From NCBI GenBank assembly GCA_900770525.1, contig CAAHDT010000024.1, positions 1 through 64,000 on the forward strand: a stretch of 64,000 bases of DNA, read 5' to 3'. Origin of the DNA: Candidatus Gastranaerophilales bacterium. Lineage in GTDB: Bacteria; Cyanobacteriota; Vampirovibrionia; Gastranaerophilales; Gastranaerophilaceae. Shown piece by piece: positions 26,529 through 33,566 of the stretch. The number at the start of each line of letters is the position of its first letter. The first letter of the stretch is position 1. The position numbers and the translations under genes are program-made. The notes under the pieces were generated by a model. It did not search any database. It worked only from the letters and a program-made list of their open reading frames with translations, and had not been told where the DNA came from.

Positions 26529-27053
26529 TTATCTGCATTCTGTAAAATTAATTTTAGTACTACCACTCTTACGTGTATTTATAGAAATTTGGTTAATGTA
26601 GTTATCCCCGTTTATAAAAATAGAGTCCATAACGTTACTAATTTTAGAAGAACTTTTAGACTTTAAAGCCAAATGCCAAACCGAACCATTCTTCATATAA
26701 TAAACATCAAAATTCTTATTTATATACGAGTAATCCTTTTTAGAAATAGCAGTAATAATATCGCTTACGCGCTTGTTCTGCGCGCTCGTATAAGACGTTG
26801 TCGCTTTAACAGGATACAGAGTATTAAAAACAACACCTCGCTCTATATTAAACTTAAAATCTCCACCGGACTTGATATAAGCATTTGAGTTTGGAATAGT
26901 TTTGGTTTGATTAAACTTACATGAAACAACCTTATGTTGTGGAATTTGGACACTTTTTATATTCGCAGGATACTGATAAATCACATCTTTTGCAATCGCA
27001 AAACCTCCCACAACAAAAAATACAGCTAAACTACTTAATATAATCTTTTTCAT
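26529..27053 (-). CDS. LolA-like periplasmic lipoprotein/lipid carrier
   Basis: This 174-residue protein has a signal peptide (MKKIILSSLAVFFVVGGFAIA/K) and a LolA/LolB-like all-beta body (KTIPNSNAYIKSGGDFKFNIERGVVFNTLYPV; DSIFINGDNYINQISINTR). It probably ferries the polyene-like lipid or a lipoprotein from the MMPL exporter towards the outer membrane. The pairing of a LolA-like gene with an MMPL exporter is characteristic of aryl-polyene clusters. It is separated by one base from the exporter and by two from the thioesterase. Confidence 0.8.
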   Translation of the reverse strand: MKKIILSSLAVFFVVGGFAIAKDVIYQYPANIKSVQIPQHKVVSCKFNQTKTIPNSNAYIKSGGDFKFNIERGVVFNTLYPVKATTSYTSAQNKRVSDIITAISKKDYSYINKNFDVYYMKNGSVWHLALKSKSSSKISNVMDSIFINGDNYINQISINTRKSGSTKINFTECR

Positions 27054-27055
27054 AA

Positions 27056-27469
27056 CTAAAGATTACAACAAGCAAGTTTTTCTTTCAAACAGTTTGGAGC
27101 AGAATATAAACTTTCTTTAGTCATCATATCAATGCAAATTTGCATAGTTTTTGCCTTGAATAATTTTTCACCAGACTCAGCATCTAAAATAAGATACTTA
27201 ATAATCAAGCACGGCTCAATTTCTTCGACAGAAGTTAATACTTTCAACTTTTGATTAAATGTACAAGGTTTGATAAACTTCAAATCCATAGTCGCAACAG
27301 GATACGCAACCCCATCTCTTCGCATAGCATCATAATCGTAACCTATTTTTGCCAAAAGTTCGCAACGAGCAGTTTCCATATACTTGATATAATTTCCATG
27401 CCAGACAACATTCATAGGATCTAAATCGTAAAACTGAACTGTAATATTAGTTTCTGAATTAAATTTCAT
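27056..27469 (-). CDS. Hotdog-fold acyl-CoA/ACP thioesterase (4HBT-like)
   Basis: This 137-residue protein has the 4-hydroxybenzoyl-CoA thioesterase signature VQFYDLDPMNVVWHGNYIKY with the catalytic Asp near residue 16 and a following YMETARCELL helix. It would hydrolyse an acyl thioester, ending or proof-reading chain synthesis. The start at 27469 (MKFNSETN) has a GGGGAAAG ribosome-binding site directly upstream; four extra codons in the longer frame are not needed. It belongs to the polyene-like operon. Confidence 0.88.
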   Translation of the reverse strand: MKFNSETNITVQFYDLDPMNVVWHGNYIKYMETARCELLAKIGYDYDAMRRDGVAYPVATMDLKFIKPCTFNQKLKVLTSVEEIEPCLIIKYLILDAESGEKLFKAKTMQICIDMMTKESLYSAPNCLKEKLACCNL

Positions 27470-27489
27470 CTTTCCCCTCAAATTTGAAT

Positions 27490-29031
27490 TTACTTTATAA
27501 ATATACCCGAAGAAAATATTTTGTCATCAGTCAAGTAGCTATATTCTACAGAATTTTCTTTGTTTTTTAAAACCAACTTTACATGAATATCAGGACTAAT
27601 TATATTTGAAAATTTAACTTTTTTAACTTCACTATACCCAAGTTCAATTCCAAAAACATCTTCAATAAAAAACCTTGCATAATAAAGCTGTACAACCCCG
27701 GGAAGTATCGGCATAGCATCAAAATGCCCCTTAAAAAAATTGCAATTATGTTTAAATACAAGCTCGATTTCAGCCGAGTTTTCACTAATATTTCTTGATG
27801 CAACAAAAGGCAATGACAAATTCATACCAAAAATTTTATTTAACTTATTTTTATCAGTTTTTCCTGCCTCATTTTTAGGAATTTCATCCAAAATTCGCCA
27901 CTTTTTAGGAACAATTTCCGAATAATTCAGGGCAAATTTCTTTATACTTTGTGACTCCAAACTAATATTTTTTGTAGCAATAGCACAACACAATTTGTCA
28001 TCTTCAACAAAACAATAGCAATCATCTATATCCGGATATTTTTTTATAATACCTTCTATCTCGTCAAGAGAAACTCTTTTTTCTTGAATTTTTACCAATC
28101 TGTCAGCCCTTTTCTTTAAAATAAATTTTTTATCTCCAACAAACTCTATTATATCAGATAATATAGTTTTGCTCTCCGGAAAAAATTCCGACTCTACAAC
28201 TATTTCGTTATCAGAAGTTGTTGTAACCTCAACATTAGAAATAACTGTAAAAACTTTATCCTCTCTTTTGAATGCAATGTTTCCTGTTTCTGTACTTCCG
28301 TATATATCAACAACATCCGAATATTTTTTTAAGTATTCCAAAGTTTCTTTGTCAAGCTTTGCCCCCGCCAAAAACATTTGTTTAGGAGGATTGTCAAAAA
28401 TATAATCGTATTTCACTAACTTTTGCATAAATGATGGGCTTGAAATCAAAATATAATCCCCAACAACATCAAACTGTTCCGGAAATTCAATCTTTTTTTG
28501 ATTAATTCTTAAACCGGCATAAAATGGCAAAATAAAATTAAATGCTATACCAAAACTATGAGAAGAAGAGGTTGTTGAAGCAACTATACCACCTTCACGA
28601 ATATTAAACTCATCTACAGTACTTTGAGCCTCAACTTCAAGGTTATACAAAGTTTTCATTATAGTTTTAGGTTTACCGGTAGAACCTGATGTAAAAAACC
28701 TAATCTCAACATCTTTAGAGTTTAAATTTTTATAAAAATCTCCACTTTTTTGTTTTGATTTTTGTGGCAAAATATATTCAAAATCCAATTGCTTCAAACG
28801 AGTTTTATCAGTAATTAAATAGATATTTTTTTGAGCAAAAACTGCCGCAAAAAAATTAACCGCAAAGTCAAAATATTCATCCCCAAACAAAACAATATTT
28901 TCACATTTGTTACCCCAAAATTCGGAAACTTGCCCCCAAACATAACTCTTAAATTCTCCAAAAGTTACATCCGGATTTACAAATAATATATTATTATCGT
29001 ATTCATTTGTACCAAATTTTTCCAATATCAT
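27490..29031 (-). CDS. Acyl-AMP ligase fused to a hotdog 3-hydroxyacyl-ACP dehydratase
   Basis: Residues about 1-400 form an ANL-superfamily adenylating enzyme, with the P-loop FFTSGSTGKPKTIMKT (about 112-127), YGSTETGNIAF (about 245) and a C-terminal NEAGKTDKNKL lysine motif. Residues about 415-513 form a FabZ-like hotdog domain (FKGHFDAMPILPGVVQLYYA). The enzyme would activate a starter acid and load it on an ACP, while the hotdog part would dehydrate 3-hydroxyacyl intermediates. In many aryl-polyene clusters these two functions are adjacent genes or fused. The start ATG overlaps the upstream membrane gene by four bases. Confidence 0.88.
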   Translation of the reverse strand: MILEKFGTNEYDNNILFVNPDVTFGEFKSYVWGQVSEFWGNKCENIVLFGDEYFDFAVNFFAAVFAQKNIYLITDKTRLKQLDFEYILPQKSKQKSGDFYKNLNSKDVEIRFFTSGSTGKPKTIMKTLYNLEVEAQSTVDEFNIREGGIVASTTSSSHSFGIAFNFILPFYAGLRINQKKIEFPEQFDVVGDYILISSPSFMQKLVKYDYIFDNPPKQMFLAGAKLDKETLEYLKKYSDVVDIYGSTETGNIAFKREDKVFTVISNVEVTTTSDNEIVVESEFFPESKTILSDIIEFVGDKKFILKKRADRLVKIQEKRVSLDEIEGIIKKYPDIDDCYCFVEDDKLCCAIATKNISLESQSIKKFALNYSEIVPKKWRILDEIPKNEAGKTDKNKLNKIFGMNLSLPFVASRNISENSAEIELVFKHNCNFFKGHFDAMPILPGVVQLYYARFFIEDVFGIELGYSEVKKVKFSNIISPDIHVKLVLKNKENSVEYSYLTDDKIFSSGIFIK

Positions 29032-29429
29032 TTTCTATATTTTTTCCTTAAAACAACTCTTACAATATATTCAACCACAAATAAAGAACCTATTAAGATA
29101 TAAGAAATACAACCATTGTATAATGCCCAAAGTTTTTCAGACAAAAATACCGTAACAATCGAAATAACAAAATTTAAAAACGTAAAACCACACCAAACAT
29201 AAGTTAGATTTCTTGTATAATTTTTAGTGAATTCATCCAACCCACCCTCAAATTTTTTCGCAATTTTTTGTATAACAGTTTCTTTAGCAAACAGAGAAAT
29301 AAAAAACACCAAAAATACTGTAAAATTTGCCAAAACAGGATAAAATTTCACAAGCTTTATCTGAGTAAAATGAAAAATCAAAATTACCAATACTGTAACA
29401 AGAAAAGGGAAAATAAATCTTAAATTCAT
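29028..29429 (-). CDS. Four-helix integral membrane protein (COG4648-like)
   Basis: This 133-residue protein has about four membrane helices (FIFPFLVTVLVILIFHF; FYPVLANFTVFLVFFISLFA; YVWCGFTFLNFVISIVTVF; YILIGSLFVVEYIVRVVL) with a conserved-looking charged stretch FEGGLDEFTKNYTRNLT in the middle. It resembles the small membrane protein found between the ACP and ligase genes of aryl-polyene clusters. The biochemical role is unknown. It overlaps both neighbours by four bases. Confidence 0.75.
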   Translation of the reverse strand: MNLRFIFPFLVTVLVILIFHFTQIKLVKFYPVLANFTVFLVFFISLFAKETVIQKIAKKFEGGLDEFTKNYTRNLTYVWCGFTFLNFVISIVTVFLSEKLWALYNGCISYILIGSLFVVEYIVRVVLRKKYRK

Positions 29430-29680
29430 TTCAATAGTTCTTCAATAGTTTTTGCAACATCCTCTACTGTTTTTATTTTCTTGAAATTTTCAGGAGGAAT
29501 TTTTTTATCCGTAAAACACTGCAACTTCACAGCCAAATCAACAGCATCAATACTATCTAATTCTAAATTCTCAAATAAATTAGCTTCAGGGACAACTGCT
29601 GACTCATCAATCTCAAAATCATCAACGAGAATTTCTTTTAACTTATTCATTATCTCGTCATAAGTAAATGTCTTATTCAC
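29426..29680 (-). CDS. Acyl carrier protein
   Basis: This ACP of about 84 residues has the phosphopantetheine attachment motif LDSIDAVDL (Ser of DSID) in ENLELDSIDAVDLAVKLQCF. I chose a GTG start at 29680 because GGAG lies eight bases upstream and the GTG overlaps the stop codon of the previous ACP, implying translational coupling; an ATG at 29650 would cut the first helix. It would carry growing acyl chains for the operon. Confidence 0.85.
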   Translation of the reverse strand: MNKTFTYDEIMNKLKEILVDDFEIDESAVVPEANLFENLELDSIDAVDLAVKLQCFTDKKIPPENFKKIKTVEDVAKTIEELLK

Positions 29681-29930
29681 CTTTATTACTCCTAACAAAA
29701 TCTGCAAGTGTTTTTACGGAATAGAAATGTTTGGCATTTTCTTTTTTATCAGATGAAAGCGTAAGGTTATATTTTTTCTTCAACGCCATACCAAGTTCTA
29801 ACGCATCAATAGAATCCAATCCTAACCCATCAACAAACAAAGGCTCTTCATCATTAATATCAGCTACTGAAATATCTTCAAGTTCCAACGATTTTATTAT
29901 TAACTCTTTTATTTCTTCTTCCAAACTCAT
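29673..29930 (-). CDS. Acyl carrier protein (first gene of operon)
   Basis: This 85-residue ACP has the DSIDALELGMAL phosphopantetheine site (Ser about residue 40). Two dissimilar ACPs at the head of the operon match aryl-polyene clusters. AGGAATTGAGAAA precedes the ATG, and a TATAAA box lies about 35 bases upstream; this is the probable promoter of the eight-gene operon 29930-23544. Confidence 0.88.
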   Translation of the reverse strand: MSLEEEIKELIIKSLELEDISVADINDEEPLFVDGLGLDSIDALELGMALKKKYNLTLSSDKKENAKHFYSVKTLADFVRSNKGE

Positions 29931-30009
29931 TTTCTCAATTCCTATATATTACTTTTATAGCGTAATTTTACCTCAAAGTCAATTTCAACTTAACAACCCA
30001 CAAACCAAA

Positions 30010-30225
30010 TTAATGCTTTTCATCTCGCCTTATAAACTTCAAATCATACCCCAAAATATCTGCAATAATAAGCATTTCACGATAAGATATCGTTTCATTG
30101 CGCAATTTATTAGATAAATTATTTAAAGAATATGATTTATTTAACCGCTTTCCAAGAGCAGCAGCCAATTCCGTTAAAGAAACATTTACATCTAATAAAA
30201 TCTTTTTCAAATCGTTTATAATCAT
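30010..30225 (-). CDS. Small HTH-domain protein (DUF6471-like)
   Basis: This 71-residue single-domain protein is a lambda-repressor-like helix-turn-helix: SLTELAAALGKRLNKSYSLN followed by NLSNKLRNETISYREMLIIA and DILGYDLKFIRRD. A good GGAG lies seven bases before the ATG at 30225. It sits directly upstream of the polyene-like operon on the same strand, but with a gap of about 80 bases containing the operon's own promoter, so it might regulate that operon. Confidence 0.7.
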   Translation of the reverse strand: MIINDLKKILLDVNVSLTELAAALGKRLNKSYSLNNLSNKLRNETISYREMLIIADILGYDLKFIRRDEKH

Positions 30226-30370
30226 TCAATACTCCATTTATATGTTAAATATTGTACTTGTAGATTTAGTTTTACTTAAATAAATTCAATACTTCATTGA
30301 CAAGTGAACGAATTCGTGTAATAATAAACAAATACGTTACTAGTTTATAATTTGGTTAAGAGGATAGTAA

Positions 30371-31147
30371 ATGAAAAATATGTTTTTATCTGCGAAAAAT
30401 AACTTGAAATATTATAAAAAATTAGTATTCTCAGGCTTCACTCTAGCAGAAGCATTAATCACACTCGGAATAATCGGAATTGTCGCAGCATTAACTATAC
30501 CACAGCTGATGACCAATTATAAAAAGAAAGAAACAGCAAATGCCGTTAAAAAAGCATACTCCGAATTCTCGCAAGTGCTAAAACTTGCAGAAGTTAATAA
30601 TGGGGAAATGGCTTATTGGGATTATCCTGCAGACTCTTCAATTGAAGAAAATCAAAAATTTATAGAAAATTATATCATCAAATATTATAAGGGAGTTACT
30701 CGTTTAGAAAATGGAAAAAATCCTGACGGATGGAATGGAGTTATATCTAAAACAGCCATTAACTTTGTTTCTGCAAATGGTACAATCTTTTCAATGAAAG
30801 CTACTGGAAATGATAAACGACTTGTATTATTGATAGATACAAATGGATTTAAAAGACCTAACAAAATGGGAACAGATATGTTTTATTTTGAAGTATATGG
30901 AAAAAATGGGAAATTAATACCATTTGGCTGGAAAGATGGTCTAACAAGAGAAATGATTTTGGACGGATATCAAGAACCCAAGAATCCATCAATTATACTC
31001 GCTTGTAAACCACCTTCAGAAGAAACAGATAATTCAGAAATCAAAATATATACACGCTACGCATGTACTTCTCTATTAATGCTTGACGGATGGGAATTCA
31101 AGAAAGATTACCCTTGGGCATCAAGTCGTAGTGGTGCTTGGGAATGA
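30371..31147 (+). CDS. Prepilin-like protein, second copy
   Basis: This 258-residue protein has a long basic leader (about 22 residues), then FTLAEALITLGIIGIVAALTIP, the class III prepilin cleavage and membrane-packing segment. The C-terminus GWEFKKDYPWASSRSGAWE mirrors the end of the paralogue at 5768-6493. A TATAAT box about 30 bases upstream and an AGAGGAT ribosome-binding site support the start. It stands alone and converges with hipA, whose stop is two bases away. It is probably one of many dispersed pilin-like genes in this lineage, whose assembly machinery is not in the window. Confidence 0.85.
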   Translation: MKNMFLSAKNNLKYYKKLVFSGFTLAEALITLGIIGIVAALTIPQLMTNYKKKETANAVKKAYSEFSQVLKLAEVNNGEMAYWDYPADSSIEENQKFIENYIIKYYKGVTRLENGKNPDGWNGVISKTAINFVSANGTIFSMKATGNDKRLVLLIDTNGFKRPNKMGTDMFYFEVYGKNGKLIPFGWKDGLTREMILDGYQEPKNPSIILACKPPSEETDNSEIKIYTRYACTSLLMLDGWEFKKDYPWASSRSGAWE

Positions 31148-31149
31148 TT

Positions 31150-32250
31150 TCATAACTGTTTACATTTTTCTCTAATGTCAAGAGCTATATCTCTAGCATT
31201 AGTTAAATCCATATCTATATTTTGAGCCACTTTCAAAATATCACCCAACGTTGGATTCTTCCCCTCTCCATTTATTGTTGTCGCATGTTCATCATTAAAT
31301 GAAGAGCTGTACGTTAAATCATACGCAGGTGATAAATGCCACTCCTTTTTATTATTATCAAAAATAAACGAAAAATTTTTCGAATGATCATCCCTGTTAT
31401 GAGCAAACACATTAAAACACATTAATCTATATAATTGTTCAATATCTTGATAGTTTTGAGTAAGCTTTAATGTTAACTTCATTAATATATTATAATCAAG
31501 ATTAGGTAGCCTATGGCTTGTTTCTAGCAAACCACTAACTGATATCATATGAATTTTTTCATTATTTTTTCTATCAAATCTTCTTACTCCAAAAAATCCA
31601 CTACATTTATTAGATTGAAATAATCTTGTTTCAGGCATATTTATTCCACATTCTTTCGCAATACAAGAATACTGATATTCTTGCTCACCAATATTTTTTG
31701 GATCAACGGATGAAGGAAATTTAATAATCCAATCTTCATTATTAATTTTTGTTAGAATTTTAGGTATTGCCCCACCAGAAGAACCTCCCAACTTAAAAAG
31801 CTCATCCAAATCTTCTGATGTTTCCGATTCTAAAATCTTAGTACACTCAATTGCCAATTTGTCTAAATCATAATCTTTTTCATATATCTCAAATCTGTGT
31901 TCAGGCTTATAACTTAAAGCTCCCATTCCACTATTTTGAACCACAGCGAGCCTATTCAAATTGTCTACAGTACTAGGATTAATTTTATTTTTTAGGAAAA
32001 GCCTATCAACAAGTAGCCGCCCCCAACCATCTGGCAAACTATCATTAAATACGCCAAATAATCCGTTAAATGGTTCATATTTAGGTAAAAAAACTTTTTT
32101 CTCTAAAGGAAGACTAAATGGCGAAATACTAAACCCATTATTCAACCACGCATTATCATACTCAAATGCTATCGCATTATTATTGGTTTTTGCTAAAGTT
32201 CCAACAATTAAGTCATTAAAATAAACTTTCAAATTTTCATAACTGTTCAT
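31150..32250 (-). CDS. hipA: HipA-family serine/threonine kinase toxin
   Basis: This 366-residue kinase-fold protein has an N-terminal subdomain (LKVYFNDLIVGTLAKTNNNA), the ejectable glycine/serine loop LFKLGGSSGGAIPKIL, the Lys-bearing strand EDWIIKFPSS, the catalytic stretch NVFAHNRDDHSKNFSFIF and the metal-binding AYDLTYS. HipA toxins phosphorylate targets such as glutamyl-tRNA synthetase to cause dormancy. It is shorter than E. coli HipA (440). The ATG at 32250 overlaps the hipB frame, ensuring coupled synthesis. Confidence 0.9.
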   Translation of the reverse strand: MNSYENLKVYFNDLIVGTLAKTNNNAIAFEYDNAWLNNGFSISPFSLPLEKKVFLPKYEPFNGLFGVFNDSLPDGWGRLLVDRLFLKNKINPSTVDNLNRLAVVQNSGMGALSYKPEHRFEIYEKDYDLDKLAIECTKILESETSEDLDELFKLGGSSGGAIPKILTKINNEDWIIKFPSSVDPKNIGEQEYQYSCIAKECGINMPETRLFQSNKCSGFFGVRRFDRKNNEKIHMISVSGLLETSHRLPNLDYNILMKLTLKLTQNYQDIEQLYRLMCFNVFAHNRDDHSKNFSFIFDNNKKEWHLSPAYDLTYSSSFNDEHATTINGEGKNPTLGDILKVAQNIDMDLTNARDIALDIREKCKQL

Positions 32251-32521
32251 CAATCACCTCTTGTATTGAACTATATGTCTTTTGCTTAAACAAGTCATCA
32301 AAATCATCCTCCACATCTAGAGCAATCGCAATTTTTATTAATGACGACAGCGAAATTTGATATTTTGTTTCAAATCTTTTTATTGAGCCCAAACTCACAC
32401 CCGACCTTTTCGCCAAATCCGCTTGTGATATCTTTAGCTTTTTTCTACGTTTTTGAATTTTTTGTACCAACTCTTTTATAATTTCTCGAGGTGTTTTTTG
32501 TTCAAAAATAAACTTTTCCAT
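32237..32521 (-). CDS. hipB: HipB-type antitoxin/repressor
   Basis: This 94-residue XRE-type DNA-binding protein (MEKFIFEQKTPREIIKELVQ, then KLKISQADLAKRSGVSLGSI) is encoded directly ahead of hipA and overlaps it by 14 bases. The start at 32521 is fixed by position: its promoter (TTGACT-17-TAATAT) puts the -10 only seven bases before the ATG, so the mRNA is leaderless or nearly so. Upstream in-frame ATGs lie within the promoter. It would bind the two palindromes at 32521-32579 and neutralise HipA. Confidence 0.88.
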   Translation of the reverse strand: MEKFIFEQKTPREIIKELVQKIQKRRKKLKISQADLAKRSGVSLGSIKRFETKYQISLSSLIKIAIALDVEDDFDDLFKQKTYSSIQEVIDEQL

Positions 32522-32579
32522 AGATAATATATTATCTAAAAACACATAAAAAGTCAACTTATAGATAATATATTATCCC
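32521..32579. promoter_or_regulatory. Two palindromic operators in the hipBA promoter
   Basis: TAGATAATATATTATCTA at 32521-32538 is a perfect 18-bp palindrome overlapping the -10 box and touching the hipB start codon. A second copy with core GATAATATATTATC lies at 32564-32577, 41 bases away, about four helical turns, upstream of the -35. This is a textbook autorepression layout; binding by HipB is inferred. Confidence 0.85.
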
Positions 32580-32588
32580 AAATAAATA

Positions 32589-32993
32589 CTATTTAACATT
32601 TGTCTTTTTTACAGTTTTTACATCAGGCATACTAATAGCATAATACGTTCCACCTTTACCGTCTAACGTAAACTTAATCGGAACCAAAACTTGCGTGTTA
32701 CATCTGTCAACAGTCCATACTTCTACCCAAGCACCGTTTAAGTATCGACCTTTTTTAACGTGTTTTTCATCTACTTTTAAAGCTACAAGTTTAGTATTGC
32801 TTACCGAATATGATTGACATTTTTTGTTGTATTGTGCTGCAGTCGCAACAACAGGGATAAGAAGATCACGTTGCAATAATGGCTCTGCTATTGTTTCCCC
32901 AGGCAACGGAAGACTTATATCAAACTTTGGTTCAGCAAAACAGGAACTTGCAACTAATAACAAAACTGCTAAAACTAAAATACTTCTTTTCAT
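32589..32993 (-). CDS. Small exported hypothetical protein
   Basis: This 134-residue protein has a Sec signal peptide (MKRSILVLAVLLLVASSCFA/EP). The mature part contains two Cys (KKCQSY and VDRCNTQ) that could form one disulfide, and is predicted mostly beta, ending in a basic tail DVKTVKKTNVK. It is probably periplasmic. It lies upstream of hipB on the same strand; the hipB promoter lies between them. I do not recognise a domain. Confidence 0.7.
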   Translation of the reverse strand: MKRSILVLAVLLLVASSCFAEPKFDISLPLPGETIAEPLLQRDLLIPVVATAAQYNKKCQSYSVSNTKLVALKVDEKHVKKGRYLNGAWVEVWTVDRCNTQVLVPIKFTLDGKGGTYYAISMPDVKTVKKTNVK

Positions 32994-33120
32994 ATAAACT
33001 CCTTGTCAAAATCTCTTTTTCATTCATATATTTTACCAAAATAAAACTATTAAAATTATAACATATTATTTATAATATTTATATAAACAAGAACTAAGCA
33101 CTTCTGCATTGTAATAATAA

Positions 33121-33147
33121 TTTACATAGCCAATTTTATGCTACAAT
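33121..33147 (+). promoter_or_regulatory. Promoter of the putative type I toxin mRNA
   Basis: TTTACA (33121-33126), a 15-base spacer and an extended -10 TGCTACAAT (33139-33147) predict a transcript starting near 33154, about 84 bases before the toxin start codon. Confidence 0.6.
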
Positions 33148-33153
33148 CAGACT

Positions 33154-33237
33154 GTAGGGCAATTTCTGGATGGTGGAAACCTTTACTCATACACGACAAT
33201 CTTCTATTGTGCAAAGGTGTAGAGAAAGGAGGAAACC
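33154..33237 (+). promoter_or_regulatory. Structured 5' leader that sequesters the toxin ribosome-binding site
   Basis: The leader folds CCTTTACTCATACAC (33180-33194) against GTGTAGAGAAAGG (33217-33229), around an inner hairpin ACAAT/ATTGT (33196-33200/33206-33210). The 3' arm contains AAAGG of the strong ribosome-binding site AAAGGAGG (33225-33232), so translation should be blocked unless the stem is opened. This is the usual design of type I toxin mRNAs. Confidence 0.5.
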
Positions 33238-33324
33238 ATTACAAAACAAGAAGTGCTTGTAATAGTAAAAAATGCCCTAATAGTACTAGGACATTTATTA
33301 CTTGCTATTGCTTGCATATTGTAG
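33238..33324 (+). CDS. Putative type I toxin: 28-residue hydrophobic peptide, ATT start
   Basis: Immediately five bases after AAAGGAGG lies an ATT codon followed by an open frame TKQEVLVIVKNALIVLGHLL, then LAIACIL and a TAG. One polar N-terminal end and a single hydrophobic helix of about 20 residues are typical of membrane-acting type I toxins. ATT is a rare but genuine initiation codon (infC), and would keep expression low. No ATG/GTG/TTG fits the ribosome-binding site. The family is not recognised; expression is inferred from sequence only. Confidence 0.45.
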   Translation: MTKQEVLVIVKNALIVLGHLLLAIACIL

Positions 33325-33370
33325 GGATTGTGCAAGAAGTCGAAAGACCTCTCCCTACTCTCTCATTATA
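33321..33370 (-). ncRNA. Putative antisense RNA (antitoxin) start and shared hairpin
   Basis: On the minus strand a TATAAT box (complement of 33365-33370) would start an RNA near 33358 running leftward across the 3' end of the toxin reading frame. Its first bases form a hairpin with arms GTAGGGA/TCCCTAC (33352-33358/33321-33327), the same palindrome that may end the toxin mRNA on the other strand. No clear -35 is seen. Only the predicted first segment is given; the 3' end is unknown. Confidence 0.3.
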
Positions 33371-33566
33371 ACCGATTTTGATATAATTGTACTTGAAACG
33401 CAAGGTTTACACATATCAGTTCTAACCCAAAGTTTAATAGCATCAAACCGCCTGCAAAAACAAATCTTTGCACTAACCAACGCACAATGGAATATTAGAA
33501 TAGGCAAAAAGAAACACATTGAGATTTTATAACAAACAAAATTATTGTTTATGTGATTAATTTAAA

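Noticed and set aside
33302..33532. 76-codon plus-strand frame after the toxin candidate
   Set aside because: No plausible start codon with a ribosome-binding site; its first part overlaps the toxin frame and hairpin. The C-terminal half could be a remnant, but nothing is recognised.
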